Below are positions 21,305 to 31,212 of a stretch of 64,000 bases of DNA, piece by piece (within the stretch, counting starts at the first letter, position 1; each line of letters begins with the position of its first letter). Below the pieces are notes generated by a model, which saw only the letters and a program-made list of their open reading frames with translations, ran no database searches and was not told the origin of the DNA. This DNA comes from Rebecca billardiae RCC1528. Its lineage: Eukaryota > Haptophyta. Both the position numbers and the translations under genes were made by a program. Where the stretch lies: the NCBI GenBank assembly GCA_965240325.2, contig OZ251228.1, positions 1,674,001 to 1,738,000 of the forward strand, written 5' to 3'.

Positions 21305-22015
21305 CTAAGCGCCCTGAGGGTCCAAGTCCACAACCGACTGCACGAATGCTCGCAGCGCGGCGCGGAATGGCGCAGCGCCGGGCACAGCATGGCCGCCAGG
21401 ATGCTTTAAAACACTCGCCCTGCTGAAGTGCTGGGCGAGCTGTTCCGTGCTAGCGGGAGGCACCAGCTCGTCGCCCTCGCCGCAGACGTGGAGCGTCCGC
21501 ACGGCTATGGGCGGAGCGGATACCAGCCGATCGCGTAGGGCCTCGTCGCGCGGATAGAATCCAGCGACCAGAACGGCGAAGCGGATCGAGCTCGTCAGCG
21601 CCTCATCGAGGGTTGCCAGGGCCAGCGCCGCGGCCGAAGCGCCCTGCGAGAATGCGAGGATGCCATCGAACGGCCCCTGCTCGGCGAAGGTGGACTCCAG
21701 CTGGCGGCGGCTCTCCTCCCAGCCGACATAATTCCGCGATGTCGAGGGTCTTGTGCCCTCGGGCTCGTCAGCAGCCGCGTTCCACCACCCGAGCCGCCGA
21801 GAATCCCCATCCGTTTCGGCCTCCGAGGCCAGAAAACTTGCCGTTGCCGGATGCGGCGCGTCGATGAAGACGAACTCGCACATGCCCTTGAGGTGCTTGC
21901 GGACAGCACCCGTGCGTGCGCGGAAGACCTCACCGTTCTGCGCGTAGCCGTGGAGGCAGAGCACCCGTAGCAGGGAGGATGCGGCCGGGGCGCCACCCGC
22001 GCATCCGGGCGCCAT
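21305..22015 (-). CDS. FSH-family serine hydrolase (OVCA2/FSH1-like)
   Basis: 236 aa, ATG at 22015-22013, stop TAG 21307-21305. The N-terminal signature VLCLHGYAQNGEVFRARTGA is characteristic of the FSH1 family of alpha/beta hydrolases. The nucleophile elbow is GILAFSQGAS (Ser in FSQG), the acid is likely Asp of GEGDELVPP, and the catalytic His is in HPGGHAVP. Members are small cytosolic or mitochondrial esterases of poorly defined substrate. Length fits the family (about 220-245 aa). It is head-to-head with the WW-RRM gene, whose ATG is 118 bp away, implying a compact shared promoter. Confidence 0.93.
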   Translation of the reverse strand: MAPGCAGGAPAASSLLRVLCLHGYAQNGEVFRARTGAVRKHLKGMCEFVFIDAPHPATASFLASEAETDGDSRRLGWWNAAADEPEGTRPSTSRNYVGWEESRRQLESTFAEQGPFDGILAFSQGASAAALALATLDEALTSSIRFAVLVAGFYPRDEALRDRLVSAPPIAVRTLHVCGEGDELVPPASTEQLAQHFSRASVLKHPGGHAVPGAAPFRAALRAFVQSVVDLDPQGA

Positions 22016-22133
22016 GCGGCTTAACGAGTCACCTTCAACCTGGAGTGGAGCAGGCGCCCGGACGTGGTTCCTGAGCAAGCGCAAGGCCCTTGGCAAGCGG
22101 GTGCTGCTGCAGCGGACCGCCCAGCCCTGCACG
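22016..22133. promoter_or_regulatory. 118-bp presumptive bidirectional promoter
   Basis: Interval between the divergent ATGs at 22015 (-) and 22134 (+). The plus-strand frame is open through it from an ATG at 22014, so the downstream protein could alternatively start there and overlap the other gene. No clear TATA element. Confidence 0.4.
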
Positions 22134-23294
22134 ATGCCCAAGTCGCTGTCGAAGAAGCTGGTGGTCGGCGGAGGCGAGTCGAAGTGCCTGCAGGAGAAGC
22201 TGGCTGAGCTACAGGCCGAGCTTGAGCAGCCCCAGCCCGCGCCCGCGGTGGTCGCGTCCAAGGGCTTCGTGCCACGCACGGAGGAGACGGAGAAGGAGAA
22301 GAACGAGGCTCGCGATTGGGATCGCTCCAAGCTCCTGCAGGTGACCGACGACGACATGCAGGTGAAGATATACAACGACCTCGCACGCGGCCCAAATAAC
22401 GGTGGTGAGAAGCCGACGCGGTTCGGCCTGGGCTTCGGCGCCGAGGCAGGCAGGGGCGCGAGCGGAGGAGCCGTGCGATCAGTCGGCTCGATGCGATTCG
22501 TGAGCTCGGCGTCTGCGGCGGCACCCGCGGCTGCGCCACCGGCGCAGCCGAGCGCTGCGCCTTCGTCGGCCGCCACGGAATGGTCCGGCCCGCACCGGGC
22601 GCCATCCGGCCATCACTACTGGTACAACGCGCGCACAGGCGTGAGCCAGTGGTCAGACCTAAACCAGGCCGCACAGCCGACTGCCGCGTCCGCACCCACT
22701 ACCACCCCGGCCGCAGCCACGCGGTCCGGGTGGACGGGGCCGCATCGCACGCCCGAGGGGCACGCGTACTACTACAACCCGGCCACAGGGCAGAGCGAAT
22801 GGGTGCAGCCCCAGCAGACACCGCCCCAGCAGCACTACCAGTTGCCACAGGCTCCTTTGCCGCATGCACCTCCGCAGCCGCGAGCTGCGCACGCATCTGC
22901 CCCGCCGGCTGCTGCCAAGCCTGGCTGCACGCTCGCCGTCAGGGGCATTCCGCCCGACCTGCAGGACGCCGACCTGCGTGATCTTTTCGGCCAGTTCGGC
23001 TCGATCGTGCGACTGGATCTGAACCGGGGGAGCTACTCCGTGGGCAGCGGGCCGAAGGAGGGGTACATCGTGTTTGACGGTGCTGTGGGTGCGAGCGCGG
23101 CCGCGCGGCAGATGAACGGCAAGACGATGCGGCAGCACGTGCTGCAGGTGAACGTCGTTGACGGCGACGGGGGGGCAGCGCAGCCGACGTCGGCACAAGC
23201 TGCAGCGATCGGCAGCGCCGCTGCCGCTGGCCCTCCCGCAGGCGGTGCCGCCGGCGCTTACCATCATGGCTACCAGCGCTACAAGCCGTACTAA
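22134..23294 (+). CDS. RNA-binding protein with two WW domains and an RRM
   Basis: From ATG 22134 the protein has about 386 aa and ends at TAA 23292-23294. Two WW domains lie near residues 145-175 (WSGPHRAPSGHHYWYNARTG, closing QWSDL) and 195-225 (WTGPHRTPEGHAYYYNPATG, closing EWVQP). They are followed by a Gln/Pro linker and a C-terminal RRM (residues ~265-345) with RNP2-like LAVRGI and RNP1-like GYIVFDG. WW domains bind proline-rich ligands and the RRM binds RNA, so a role in pre-mRNA processing is likely; the arrangement recalls splicing-associated proteins but no exact ortholog is claimed. The N-terminal MPKSLSKKL start is favoured over ATG 22014, which would overlap the divergent neighbour. 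Confidence 0.88.
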   Translation: MPKSLSKKLVVGGGESKCLQEKLAELQAELEQPQPAPAVVASKGFVPRTEETEKEKNEARDWDRSKLLQVTDDDMQVKIYNDLARGPNNGGEKPTRFGLGFGAEAGRGASGGAVRSVGSMRFVSSASAAAPAAAPPAQPSAAPSSAATEWSGPHRAPSGHHYWYNARTGVSQWSDLNQAAQPTAASAPTTTPAAATRSGWTGPHRTPEGHAYYYNPATGQSEWVQPQQTPPQQHYQLPQAPLPHAPPQPRAAHASAPPAAAKPGCTLAVRGIPPDLQDADLRDLFGQFGSIVRLDLNRGSYSVGSGPKEGYIVFDGAVGASAAARQMNGKTMRQHVLQVNVVDGDGGAAQPTSAQAAAIGSAAAAGPPAGGAAGAYHHGYQRYKPY

Positions 23295-24627
23295 GACCCG
23301 CCAGCTTTGCGGACACTTCGTTCGTCACAGTCGGATGATGACTCCGCCGCCGGGCGCCCCGTCATCGCGGAATAATGTATATAGACGATGCTGCCGGCGC
23401 AAGTCGTACGACGACGGCAGCAGCGCTACTTCGTCGTAGTCTGTCGGCGGAGTCAATGCAGGCTTCGTCGTAACACGGTCGGGATTAGAGCCAGAGTAGT
23501 TACCAGGTCGCCAAGTACGGGCGGCCGTAAGTCATAGCACCGTAATTCTATTATTGCATATGAGCAAATTAACTCATCAGTACTGAGAGTCTCCACCGCC
23601 GGAGCCGGCGCCGGGCGGCGGCTCACGACACGACGGCAGCGCTGACGTCCAGCGGCGCCTGGCCCTGTTCATGCTCCGATGACACTGCGTATTGACAGTC
23701 GTACCGCAACTACCGAGTTCGACCCGCGCGTCGGTAACTACTCGGTGATTCATCGCGGCAGATCAGAGTAGATCCCGTTGGACGTTGACTCGAAGGTCAA
23801 GGTACTGATTTTGAGTCATTGATGATTCGCTTATGGGTCGTTGCGCGGAACGACTTGCGATGATGATCGACTTGACTCGTGAGCTGAGCCTATTAAGTTA
23901 CGTTTCATCACTGCTGTCAGCAGCATCAGCAGCAGGCAGCAGCTCCGATGAGCCATGAGGCGATGGCATTGACGAACCGAGATAGATGTGCGGCTAGCTA
24001 AGAAAGTACGATCAGACGATCGTGACTTGATGATATATCGATGACGAAATACAATATTTCATTAATACGACTGAGTACATAGTCGAGTCAGATCGACCGC
24101 CGTGATGTCGACTGTCATCAACTATTCAGTCATCATGTCGGCGGGACTTAACGTTATGTCCGCGGGCGACGGACGGGCGACGGAGGCAGAGTCGGAGACG
24201 AAGGAGTAGGCCGGCTTGACGACGCGACCGACTGTGCCGCAAAGCGCGGCTCGGAGTCTGGCGGTCCGAGAGCAGCCGCCAGACTCTGTCAAGAGAGAGT
24301 GCGCATGAGAATCATACTGATGACGAGCGATCGATGTGACTAACTCATATCGGAGGCGGATCGAGTATCGACTGCTGATGCGGTTCGCGTCATCACGCGG
24401 GCCGACTCGCGACTCATCACTCTCATCAGTGAGACATCAGTCGCCATCAGGCGTAAGTACGGCGGCAACTAACACGGTAAGCAAGTCGCGTGCACAGCTG
24501 ATCATGGCTGTCGCACTCGTAGCATCGCCAGAGTCGCGAAGGATCGATTCGATCTTCGGCCAGCAGTACTGTAGTAGCGCACGACGTCTCGCTGCGGGCC
24601 AGCCCTGGCCTCCGCTCCGTCGATGCT
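23295..24627. other. Intergenic, no gene recognised
   Basis: About 1.3 kb of moderate GC with many short stop-interrupted frames on both strands. No family match, RNA gene or clear repeat was identified by eye. Confidence 0.5.
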
Positions 24628-26726
24628 CTAGTGCTTCGCGTGCGAGCAGCTGTAGCTCGTGCAGTAAGAAAGCCCGCCGACGCCCGGGTTGAGAGCGTTC
24701 GTCGGATCCATCGCCATCCAGCGCTGCCTGGATGCCTCCGGCGCGGTGTACTCGGTGCCATGGCCGTGCTCTGCGGGGAGGCGGCCGCCCAGGTCCTCGA
24801 CGACGTGCTTGATTGCGAACTTGGCCTCGTGCGTGTCTACCTTCGGCCCGAAGGCGACGTCCTCGTGCACCACATTGCAGCCGAAGTGCGAGTACCTGCG
24901 CGCCCGCCGGGTCGCGCGGCGTGCGGACCGTGAGCACCTGGCTGGGGCCAGGCAGCCGAGGCGCGTGCGCGCGCGCAGCCGCTGCGGGCGCGCGACGAGG
25001 CCGGCGGGGGCCGGGGACAGCTTGCGCGCGGGGCGGCGGCGCACCTGAGCCGGCGCACGAACTCCATGCCGGCCGGCATCGGCGGCGCGCTGCGCTCGCC
25101 CTTGGGCAGCGCGTAGTCCAGCGAGAGCCCCTGCACGCCCTTGCCCACGCACCACGTCCGAAACGCCGCCGCGACCGAGAAGCGGAATCGGTTCAGCATG
25201 AGCGCGTCCGCGCCGCTCTCGCACTCGAAGATGTGCGTGGCGGCGGACGGCGCGGCGCCCTTCGCGCGCGAGGGCTCCGCGGCGAAGTCCTTGACGCGGC
25301 GCAGCAGCTCGGCGTCCTCGCCCTTCCCGTAGTCGGCGAGCACGATCAGCAGGTGGTGCTGGTGCTGGCGCGTGAGCTCGCGCACGCGCGGCGGCAGCAC
25401 GTGAGGGAACAGGCTGTTGGCGTAGTAGAGGACCGTGTCGGGGAGCACGTCGGCGAAGGGGACGGGCAGGCTCTCGATGGCGGTCTTGAGGGCCCACATC
25501 TTCCCGAGCATCGTCCCGTCCAGCCCCATCAGCTTGATGGCGAAGATGAGCGCGCGCCCCGCCTCGTCGACCGTGCTGCACGTGCCGCCGTCCATGTACT
25601 CCATCACGCTCGGCAGCAGCGGCGCGCCCGACGGGCCGGGCGGGGCGGTGAAGAGGTGGGCCTTGAGCGCGCTGGCGGTCTCGAGCGAGTCGGTCGAGAC
25701 CCACAGGCACCGCCGCCGCTTCGGCCTGGGGAACGTCTCGTGCACGCTCGCGAGGATGAGCACCTTGCCCTCGGAGCGGTTGTAGCACGGCCCGCGCGTG
25801 TCCGCGTTGAAACGCGAGACGCTCCGATCGAGCTGGACGACCTTGGACGGGTAGTCGGTGTCGGCGGCCTTGCGCGCGCACTTCTTCGCCGTGGCGAGCG
25901 CCTCGCCCGCCGCCGCGCCGCCCTCCACCGCCGAGAGCACCGAGCCCAGCGCGCCGCCGTCGAGGCTGCCGCCCGCTGGCACCTCGTGCACACCGTCTGG
26001 GACGGCCTCGAGGCCGAGCTCGTTCACGAGCTCGACGGTGCCGTCCTCGCACACGCGGCAGTACAGCGCGCGCTCGGTGTACACGGGGCCCTTCTTCAGC
26101 TGCGTGCCCCCAGAGCCGAACGCGATCCCCGCGGCGACCGACGGGTTGAGGAAGATGCTGCCGAGCTCAGAGTGACCCTCGCGGCCGAGCGGCGCGAGCC
26201 GGTGGCCGAGCGTGCCGATGCCGACGCCGGCGAGGCAGAGGACGCGCGCGCCGTCGTCGACGGGCGCCAACGCGTCGAGCCGCCGGAGGGACAGCACGAC
26301 GGTCGGGCGATCCGTCTCCGTGTCGCGCGGCACCGACCCGCCCGTCAGCCCGGTGTTGGCACCTTGCGGGATGACGGCAACGCCGGCGCGAGTGCACGCC
26401 TCGAGCGTGCGGACGGCCTCGGCGAGCGTGCCCGGGCGCACGACGGCGAGGGCAGTGCCCGACCCGATGCGTGCGCCACGCTGCACGGCGTTCTCCGAGA
26501 CGTGCTTGTCGCCGACGATCCCGCGCAGCGTCGCGGCGAGGCCGCGCTGCGCGTCCGTCAGCGGTGCCGTGTCGCAGCACGCGTTCTGGCCGGTGGGCCG
26601 CACCAGCTGCTTGTTCGACGCGTCGAGCGTGGCGAGGGACCACCCGATGCCGATGCCCGCGCCCCCAACCAGCGGGAGGGCCACACGGCGGGCCGTGGAC
26701 CGGAGGGTCTTGAGCAGCACGCGCAT
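24628..26726 (-). CDS. dld: Quinone-dependent D-lactate dehydrogenase (bacterial Dld type)
   Basis: Two exons: 26726-25045 and 24895-24628, intron 24896-25044 (149 bp, GTGCGC donor, GCGCAG acceptor). The product is about 649 aa. It matches the Escherichia coli Dld family across its length: an N-terminal membrane or mitochondrial-targeting-like stretch (RRVALPLVGGAGIGIGWSLA), the FAD-binding signature VIPQGANTGLTGGS, LGREGHSELGSIFLNP, GPVYTERALYCRV, VMEYMD, SLFPHVLPPRVREL, and the C-terminal EHGHGTEYTAPE plus DPTNALNPGVG. The enzyme oxidises D-lactate and passes electrons to quinone. The membrane-binding domain sits in the middle-to-C-terminal half. It is head-to-head with adenosine deaminase (171 bp). 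A Dld of this type in a eukaryote suggests old acquisition from bacteria; the intron argues against contamination. Confidence 0.92.
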
Positions 26727-26897
26727 GCCGATGCGGCCGGCCGCCCGCCCCGCGCACGGCTGGGCTGGGCGACGGGTCCGCAGCTTCCGAGCCGGGATCT
26801 GGAGCGATCTTGCATTCTTATTATTGCGGCGCCGATCATCATCGTAGTCGTCAGCGGAATAATAATTTCAATAAACACCGCCGCCGTGCTGCGCACG
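26727..26897. promoter_or_regulatory. 171-bp presumptive bidirectional promoter (dld / adenosine deaminase)
   Basis: Short interval between divergent ATGs. It contains an AT-rich patch (TTCTTATTATTG near 26815-26826, AATAATAATTTCAATAAA near 26858-26876), the only AT-rich stretch for kilobases. Confidence 0.45.
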
Positions 26898-28112
26898 ATG
26901 TCTGCCGGGTCGCAGCCGTTCGGCTGGCTCCCCAAAGTCGAGCTGCACGTGCACCTCGACGGCGCATTCGACGAAGGCGTCCTGTGGGAGGCACTGGACG
27001 TGGACGCACTACCACTAGACGTCGGGCTCGCGTGGGAGCCGGGCAAGCGCCTGCCAATCCGCGAGCGCGTGCGCGCGTGTCGCTCCCGGGCCGACTACCA
27101 CGCGCTCGTGACGTGCAAGGGGCAGCGCAGCCTGGCGTGCATGTTCAACTGCTTCGAGGTGTTCCTTCCGACCGTACGCGGTGACCTGCGTCTGATCGAG
27201 CGCCTCGCCGAGGCGTTCGTCGACCGGCAGGCCGCGTCCAACGTGATGCTCACAGAGGTGCGATACTCGCCACACCTGCTCGCTCCCGGTGGCTCGTACA
27301 ATGGCGAGGGCGCTCCTCCCGAGGTCGACCCTGTGCCCGTCGTCGACGCCGTCACGCGTGGCCTCCGCGCAGGCTGCGCGCGCCACCCCGGCGTCGTGGT
27401 CAACCAGCTCCTCTGCTGCATCTCGTTTCGACCCGAGTTTGCACACTCGGTGGTCGCGCTCGCGGATGCACGACGTGGCGACTTCCCGTGCGCCGTCGTC
27501 GGGATCGATCTTGCCGCGGGCGAGGGCGCGCTCAACCCCGCGCAGGACGCGAACTCGCACGCCACGCACATGGCCGCCTTCCGCCGCGCGCGCGAGCTCG
27601 GCATCAACTGCACGGTCCACGCAGGCGAGGAGGGCGACCCCGCGAACGTGCAGACGGCGATTCGCGACTTTGGCGCTCGGCGGATCGGCCACGGGTACGC
27701 GATCGCCGAGCACGCCGAGCTGCTGCGCGAGTGCGCGACTGCGCGCGTGCACTTCGAGGCGTGCCCGACCTCGTCGTACGAAACCGGCCTGTGGGCCGGC
27801 TCGAGCGCCGACACTGCCGACTGGGCGCGCCATCCAATCCGCGCCTTCCACAGCGCCGGCATCCCGTTCAGCCTGTCCACCGACGACCCCGCGGTGTTCG
27901 ACACGTCGCTCGGGGCGGAGCTCGAGCTCGTGCGCGAGCGCATTGGACTCTCCGAGGCGGATCTCGTTGAGAGCACGCTGCGCTCCATAGATGCCGCTTT
28001 TGGCGTCGCGCCTGACGAGCGCGAGGCGATGAAGGCGCGCGTTCGGAGCTCTGTCGCTGCCCATTCAGAATCAGATTCACTCACAGGCGGCCAGCGGTGC
28101 CAGCAGCAGTGA
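26898..28112 (+). CDS. Adenosine deaminase
   Basis: 404 aa, ATG 26898, stop TGA 28110-28112, no intron. All metal and catalytic motifs are present: KVELHVHLDGAF near residue 14 (two zinc His), HAGEEG near 238 (zinc His and catalytic Glu), RIGHGYAI near 260 (His), and STDDPAVF near 318 (zinc Asp followed by Asp). It hydrolyses adenosine or 2'-deoxyadenosine to inosine or deoxyinosine in purine salvage. The domain order and length are usual for the ADA family, with a CFEVFLP segment typical of substrate-binding helices. An ADA-like or adenine-deaminase specificity cannot be excluded by eye. Confidence 0.94.
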   Translation: MSAGSQPFGWLPKVELHVHLDGAFDEGVLWEALDVDALPLDVGLAWEPGKRLPIRERVRACRSRADYHALVTCKGQRSLACMFNCFEVFLPTVRGDLRLIERLAEAFVDRQAASNVMLTEVRYSPHLLAPGGSYNGEGAPPEVDPVPVVDAVTRGLRAGCARHPGVVVNQLLCCISFRPEFAHSVVALADARRGDFPCAVVGIDLAAGEGALNPAQDANSHATHMAAFRRARELGINCTVHAGEEGDPANVQTAIRDFGARRIGHGYAIAEHAELLRECATARVHFEACPTSSYETGLWAGSSADTADWARHPIRAFHSAGIPFSLSTDDPAVFDTSLGAELELVRERIGLSEADLVESTLRSIDAAFGVAPDEREAMKARVRSSVAAHSESDSLTGGQRCQQQ

Positions 28113-28219
28113 GCGACGCCGCCCGCTACCGGGCGCCGGCGGCGACGAGGACAGTAGTCCGGGAGCTTCATCCGTTACGTTCCTACCCTGCTGCCTGATA
28201 TATAATATAATCTTGTACT

Positions 28220-28487
28220 TTATCATAAGAGATAATGTCAGCTGTATTGCCGTTTTGGAAAGTGTGGTCAGGTGTATTGCCAAACGCACGTTTTGACTAC
28301 CGTGGTCAGTTGTATTGCCGTTTTCCATGTTTGGGAATCACGTGTCAATCTTGTTGCCAACGTCGAATACTTGTGTCAGGTGTATTGCCGTGGATGACGG
28401 CCCAATACTTTGTCCAGCTGTATTGCCGTCGTGTAGTGTGGGTCAGTTGTGTTGCCGTTTGCGCATCTTTGATTCAGGTTTGTTGCC
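28220..28487 (+). repeat. Left iteron array (8 copies)
   Basis: Copies read GTCAGCTGTATTGCC, GTCAGGTGTATTGCC, GTCAGTTGTATTGCC, GTCAATCTTGTTGCC, GTCAGGTGTATTGCC, TCCAGCTGTATTGCC, GTCAGTTGTGTTGCC and TTCAGGTTTGTTGCC. Divergence increases away from the end. Confidence 0.9.
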
Positions 28488-29637
28488 GCGATCGAACACG
28501 CGCTGATGATGGCGCTGGCGCCCACGCGCCGCCGGCGTGCGCGGCGTGCCCTTGAGCAGGCCTAGCTGATCCCAGGCCAGAAGAGTGACGTTCAACGACG
28601 ACGATCTCTGCCGGGGTAGCGCCGTGTTCCTCGACATCATCAAGCCGAACGACGACCTGAACCGTGGACCGGAATCTGCACAAACGCTGCCGCAGTGCAA
28701 CACGCGCGTGCACCTCGGGCTACTCGCCGTCTACGCGGAGACGGGCGAGAATCCGTCGCGACTTCTATCGAATCGGCGTTGCTCCGTGCTCACTTCGACT
28801 CCGGAACCGTCAAGCGCGCAGTCGATGACATTGCGACGGCAGCGCATGCAGGTGCATGCGTGAAGCAGGGTGAGCGTTGTGTTGCTGCGCCCCGATTCGC
28901 GGGAGTCGAACGTGCACGACGGGCGTGTGCTCTTCAACGGCCTCAAGGAGCTTGACCAACGCGACGCGCGTCCCCCTCACTCCCTGCCATCGACTGTCAT
29001 TCACACCGTGGCGATCAACCAACGCGCGTCGCTCTCGCTCGTGCAACACTGCTGGCGCGTGCCTTTTTGCGATTGTCATCACTCCAACAGCAGACTGCCC
29101 TGTGGCCAACCGTATGCAGGTGGCTGACCGTGCGCCAGTCGGACTCGTCAACGCAGGCTGATTGGCCCGTGGAGGAGGAAGTCCAAGGCGTACTGCCAGC
29201 TGGGACACAACGCACCGACCGGTGAGCGGTGCGCCGCGCGCGCCTCGACGAGCCAGCAAGCAGGAGGGGCAGGCGACGCTTCCTGCTGCTGCTGGAACCC
29301 GAGTGGCAGGCTTGGCGAGCGCGGTCGCAGCTTGAGGCGGCGCGTGCAGCGGCATGGGACGCGATGCGGCTCACGTGGCCGCTGAAGTAGCAGCAGTCCC
29401 GATGGCGCTGGCGGCCGGCCGCCGGCGGGCGGCAAGCGCGACGGCGACGGGAAGCGCCGACTGCTACTGGAAGTCAAGATGAGCTACGCAGGCCGCATGA
29501 TGATGGCATGTCGGTTGGTTGCAGTCGCGTATCCTGCATGCCGCGCGCAGGCAGTCGCAGCTCTGCACGCACGCGCACACGGGCTGCGCGAGTCTCTTGT
29601 CTGAGTGCGAGTCGTGCCCCAGCCACCAGCTGCTGGC

Positions 29638-29930
29638 GGCAATACAACTGACACATAGTTATATGGAAAGGGCAATATTTCTGAGCAGACTATGTTCAAG
29701 CTCGAAAACGGCAATATTCGTGAACCAAGTAGTGTGAAAGGGTCATTGGTTTGAAACCAGTATTTGAGGGGCAATATTGTTGACACACTATCCAAAAGCG
29801 GCAATATTCTTGACCCATACTACTGAAAACGGCAATACAACTGACCACGGTAGTCATAACGTGCTTTTGGCAATACAACTGACCACACTATCCAAAGCGG
29901 CAATACAACTGACGTCGGCTCTTATAATAA
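29638..29930 (-). repeat. Right iteron array (8 copies, inverted)
   Basis: In reverse complement, from the outer end inward: three exact GTCAGTTGTATTGCC, then GTCAAGAATATTGCC, GTCAACAATATTGCC, TTCACGAATATTGCC, CTCAGAAATATTGCC and again GTCAGTTGTATTGCC. A C-rich run (29943-29959) lies just outside. Confidence 0.9.
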
Positions 29931-30339
29931 TGGCGCGCGCCCGCCGCCCCCCCCCCCCCCCGGCCCCCGCGGAAGGCGGAAAGGTCTGAGCGTGCCGCGA
30001 AATAAGCCGGGGGGTGCGGCGCACGTGCTCCGCAAAATCAAAATAAAGAGGATGCGCGCAGGATTTGGGGGATTTTATAGGTCGTGGATTTAGGTATGAT
30101 GAATCACTATGAAAAGCGCATTTGAGTGGATTGCACTGCCCCTGCTCCCCCGCAGTGATTACAGTTGATTGCGTTTCTACTGCCCCTTAAATTTTAAGTA
30201 GATAGTTTAAGTTATAGAAGAAATCGAAATCAATGCACACAAGAGTGCGCGCGAGTGCGCTATATTACGACTTATTAGTATCATATAGCTATAACTACAG
30301 CATTTTAACTAGTAACTTCGACCGCCATGCATATTAATA

Positions 30340-30374
<35 letters not shown>

Positions 30375-30768
30375 CTGCGTTTTTTGTCGGGCCTGGGCCG
30401 CAACCCGCGAACAATTCACGCTTTTTTTCGCGATGCCCGCGGTTCTGCCTTCCCATTGGTCGGTCGATGGATCATCTCAACTTCTCCCGGGACAAAGTGA
30501 GACATATTATCTCAATAGCATCTTTATGAATCTTTGGAATCAAAGTTGAAAGAGCCAATCGTCATCCCGAAAGGCACGATGATGCCGATTCGGCCTAGCT
30601 GCAATCTTGTTAGCATCTCGGCCACTGTTCGCTGGATTTGTGCGGGTTTCTCAGCGGTCGAAGGGGTCTCAAGCAAAGTTGAAGGCTTGCGGGAGCGGAA
30701 AACTAGGAGACCGCGGCGAAGTGGCGACAGCTTGCGAAGGGCGTCCACGATGGGCCATACGGCTTACT
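29931..30768. other. Intergenic with poly-C and AT microsatellite
   Basis: It contains a poly-C run (about 29943-29959), an AT-rich, gene-free stretch and an (AT)n microsatellite near 30340-30372. No coding region supported. Confidence 0.5.
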
Positions 30769-31212
30769 GTGCAAGGCAACTCGTGCGGGATCGGGCGCGT
30801 ACGGCGACGTTTGCATGGTCGTCAATGCGCAGGGTGGGCGGCCTGCGGTGAAACTCACACGACGCCCGACCGCTGGCAACCACACCGCCGTCAGGCCGAG
30901 CTTGGCCGCACCCCGCGTGCGGCGTGGACCGGCCGCCGAGTGGCTTGCGGCCCGCTCAGCACGTACGTCGTCTCACGCATCGGGCCGAAGCAGAAGCGGC
31001 GGTACATGAAGCTGGCAGACTCGGTCATGGAGTGCTTGTCGGTGCCGTCGAACGTCCACCCACCGACGTCCGTGCCGATGCCAAACTCCTTCTGCTGGCA
31101 TCCGAGGCACTCGATGATCACGCCCTTCGCCTTCGGCTTGTGGAGGCGTCCACGGCGTACCCGTATTGATTGGGACAGGCGATGCGCGAGGACAGCTGAG
31201 GGCAAGCCAGCC
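30769..31212 (+). pseudogene. Decayed protein-kinase-like fragment, copy 1
   Basis: In one frame the sequence gives GSGAYGDVCMVVNAQGG followed by PAVKLTRR, the glycine-rich loop and the ATP-binding Lys (VAIK-type) of protein kinases. The frame then degrades. About 300 bp further on (31141-31210) the DNA is similar to the second, inverted copy (32720-32800 on the other strand), so both are remnants of one ancestral sequence. An opposite-strand frame here (31150-30900, with GIGTDVGGWTFDGTDKHS) is also open, but I cannot assign it. No catalytic loop (HRD) or DFG motif is found, so no active kinase. Confidence 0.5.

Larger units (their letters stand above)
28220..29930. mobile_element. DNA element with inverted iteron-array ends (non-autonomous, superfamily unknown)
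   Basis: The outer ~105 bp of both ends align without gaps as inverted repeats with 11 mismatches by eye (28220-28324 against 29826-29930), starting TTATCATAAGAG / TTATTATAAGAG. Each end contains eight copies of a 15-bp word, consensus GTCAGTTGTATTGCC, at 28-50 bp spacing, pointing inward from both ends. The 1.15-kb interior (28488-29637) has no intact protein; small frames show no family I recognise. A target-site duplication could not be settled. Repeated transposase-binding sites at both ends fit a DNA transposon or MITE-like derivative. Confidence 0.8.

Noticed and set aside
24813-26880. Long plus-strand frame continuous with adenosine deaminase
   Set aside because: The part before 26898 is antisense to the D-lactate dehydrogenase gene and has no domain; the deaminase starts at its own ATG.
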